Source of the DNA: Dipetalonema caudispina | Taxonomy: Eukaryota; Nematoda; Chromadorea; Rhabditida; Onchocercidae | DNA length: 64,000 bases | Reading direction: 5' to 3' | NCBI GenBank assembly: GCA_013365325.1 | Contig: JABVXV010000224.1 | Span: 42,603-106,602 of the forward strand | In this document: piece by piece, positions 62,526 through 64,000 of the stretch | How the letters are laid out: every line of letters begins with the position of its first letter | How positions within the stretch are numbered: the stretch's first letter is position 1 | Program-made: the position numbers and the translations under genes | Notes under the pieces: generated by a model | Told to the model about the DNA's origin: nothing | The model's input: only the letters and a program-made list of their open reading frames with translations | The model's database searches: none

Positions 62526-64000
62526 CATAACACATCTCAGACTCTGGTCATGCTTATAAGCTTGTTTCTTCCTTGGAACTTCATAAGTCCACCTAATTTC
62601 TGAATTTCGAGCGTTTCAAAATTATTTCTTCTTTTGAACGATACTTAACACTTTTTATCATTAGTCCAGTTCAAGTTTCTTTCATACTTCCACTCTTTTC
62701 TTTTCGAACAAACTAACAAGTTGTTCGCTATGTTTGCTCTGCAATGGTGCTTTTATTTGGCTATTAATTTCTATTAGACAGTAATTCACCGTGATACTGG
62801 TATAGGTTTCCTGCTTTTTTCTTTTAAACCATAAATAGAAATGCATTTTACATGATGATATTTCATGTGTTTTTGTGAGCTTTGTATTTTTCTTTCCATC
62901 AATGAGATTGTTCTAATAGTCTAAATTTTTGAAATTTTTTTTCCTTCAAACCTCTATTCATGTTTGTTCAGTTCTGCAACGACTTCTTTTCATTCAGGTT
63001 ATACTAAGTTATCAGTAACTGCATCTACTGATGAAAAAAGTAGTAAAATAAGATTTTCTGAGAAAAGTACGTTTTAAATTCCACAAAACAATTATGACCA
63101 AAAGGAGTGCTTTAAGCTCACTACTTTATGGATTTCATACATCTGGGTGTAATTGAGCCGTCACTCACAAATCCAATTATCAAACAAAAATCCAAATGGG
63201 ATAAAGTCATATTATAATTTCAATCTACGAAATAGCTCTAAATGACATTATGAATGTGACTGTTATGATTGGCTTAGGAAGCGCTAATGGAAAAATGTAG
63301 CATTGCTGCACAAATTTGGAAGTTCAACAGTTGTAATATTAGCTCAGAATAGTGTGCTGTACAAATTGCAAAGAGAAGGATAATTAGAAAATGACATTTT
63401 ACATACCAGCGTTCTTAACTTTCATGTATTATTTTGTAAAAAGTACTGGTTCGAATATGTAATATTATTTTATATAGAATAATGATGACGATCTGAAACT
63501 TTGATAGTTTTAAATTTCAATAATTTTCAAATTTTGATAATTTCTTCAATATATAATGATTTTTTCCATCATATGCTGGATCTAAGCGATCAAACGATTC
63601 ATTTCTACTATTTTCAGAACTATCCCAAGTTATCAATCGATTCAGTGGAATTAGCTAGATTTAATAAATTCAAACTGCATACCTGCATACCTATTAATCA
63701 ACCATATTTAATGTTTACCGATCATATAAGCACAAAATGAGCAATGCTTAAACGAATTACGAAAGTTTGATTGATATTTGCGATATAGGAAGCAAAATTT
63801 CTAATTTATAAACATTTGCACGCTGTTTGTAAGCGATTGCAAAACACACATTATTGTTAAATGGACATGCAATAAACACTGCATATGCAAGAAATGATCA
63901 CATACATGCATGCATTCTTTTATCACTTTGCATAAACATACTGCAAACGCTATAAATCGATACAAAATGTTGCCGCACATCATTTCAACGCTTTCACGTC
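62526..64000. other. Downstream flank with no recognised gene
   Basis: No supported coding frame or RNA gene. Frames are under 80 codons with no motif. A short ATGCATGC palindrome lies near 63906-63916. Confidence 0.55.

Overview
The window looks like AT-rich nuclear DNA from a nematode, most likely a spirurid or filarial worm. The evidence is compact genes with short introns that begin GTAAGT/GTATGT and end TTTCAG, splice acceptors only 1-12 bases before start codons (as expected for spliced-leader addition), many A/T homopolymer runs, and animal-type proteins. No spliced-leader gene, rRNA, tRNA or mitochondrial gene was seen, so the species call is inference.

Layout. (1) 1-17.68 kb: no gene recognised; AT-rich DNA with microsatellites, a few GC-richer islands and a possible promoter region near 16 kb. 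(2) 17.694-19.224 kb, plus strand: a two-exon SoxB HMG-box transcription factor of 376 aa. (3) 19.2-36.0 kb: no gene recognised; with part 1 it forms a gene-poor landscape of about 17 kb on each side of the Sox gene, which is typical around developmental regulators. (4) 36.018-40.641 kb, minus strand: a complete seven-exon eEF1B-delta translation factor subunit (300 aa). Its third intron contains, on the same strand, a single-exon FDXACB1-like gene (337 aa) with its own splice acceptor and polyadenylation signal. (5) 41.547-62.179 kb, plus strand: one large gene of about 50 exons encoding a DOCK-D (zizimin, DOCK9/10/11) Rac/Cdc42 exchange factor of about 2,291 aa with PH, DHR-1 and DHR-2 regions. 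It is divergent from eEF1B-delta across about 0.9 kb. (6) 62.2-64 kb: its 3'UTR and flank, including a striking 57-bp near-perfect hairpin 43 bases after the stop codon.

The genes do not form one pathway. The eEF1B-delta and FDXACB1-like genes are both linked to translation (elongation factor exchange; a PheRS-type anticodon-binding fold joined to an rRNA-methyltransferase-like domain). The acceptor of the nested gene is in phase with eEF1B-delta exon 3, so an in-frame fusion transcript is possible. The best leads are that nested arrangement, the DOCK 3'UTR hairpin, the recurrent inverted (CT)n/(GA)n arms, and several candidate regulatory palindromes or CCAAT clusters around the Sox gene. All exon limits were read by eye from splice consensus and frame continuity and were not checked against transcripts.
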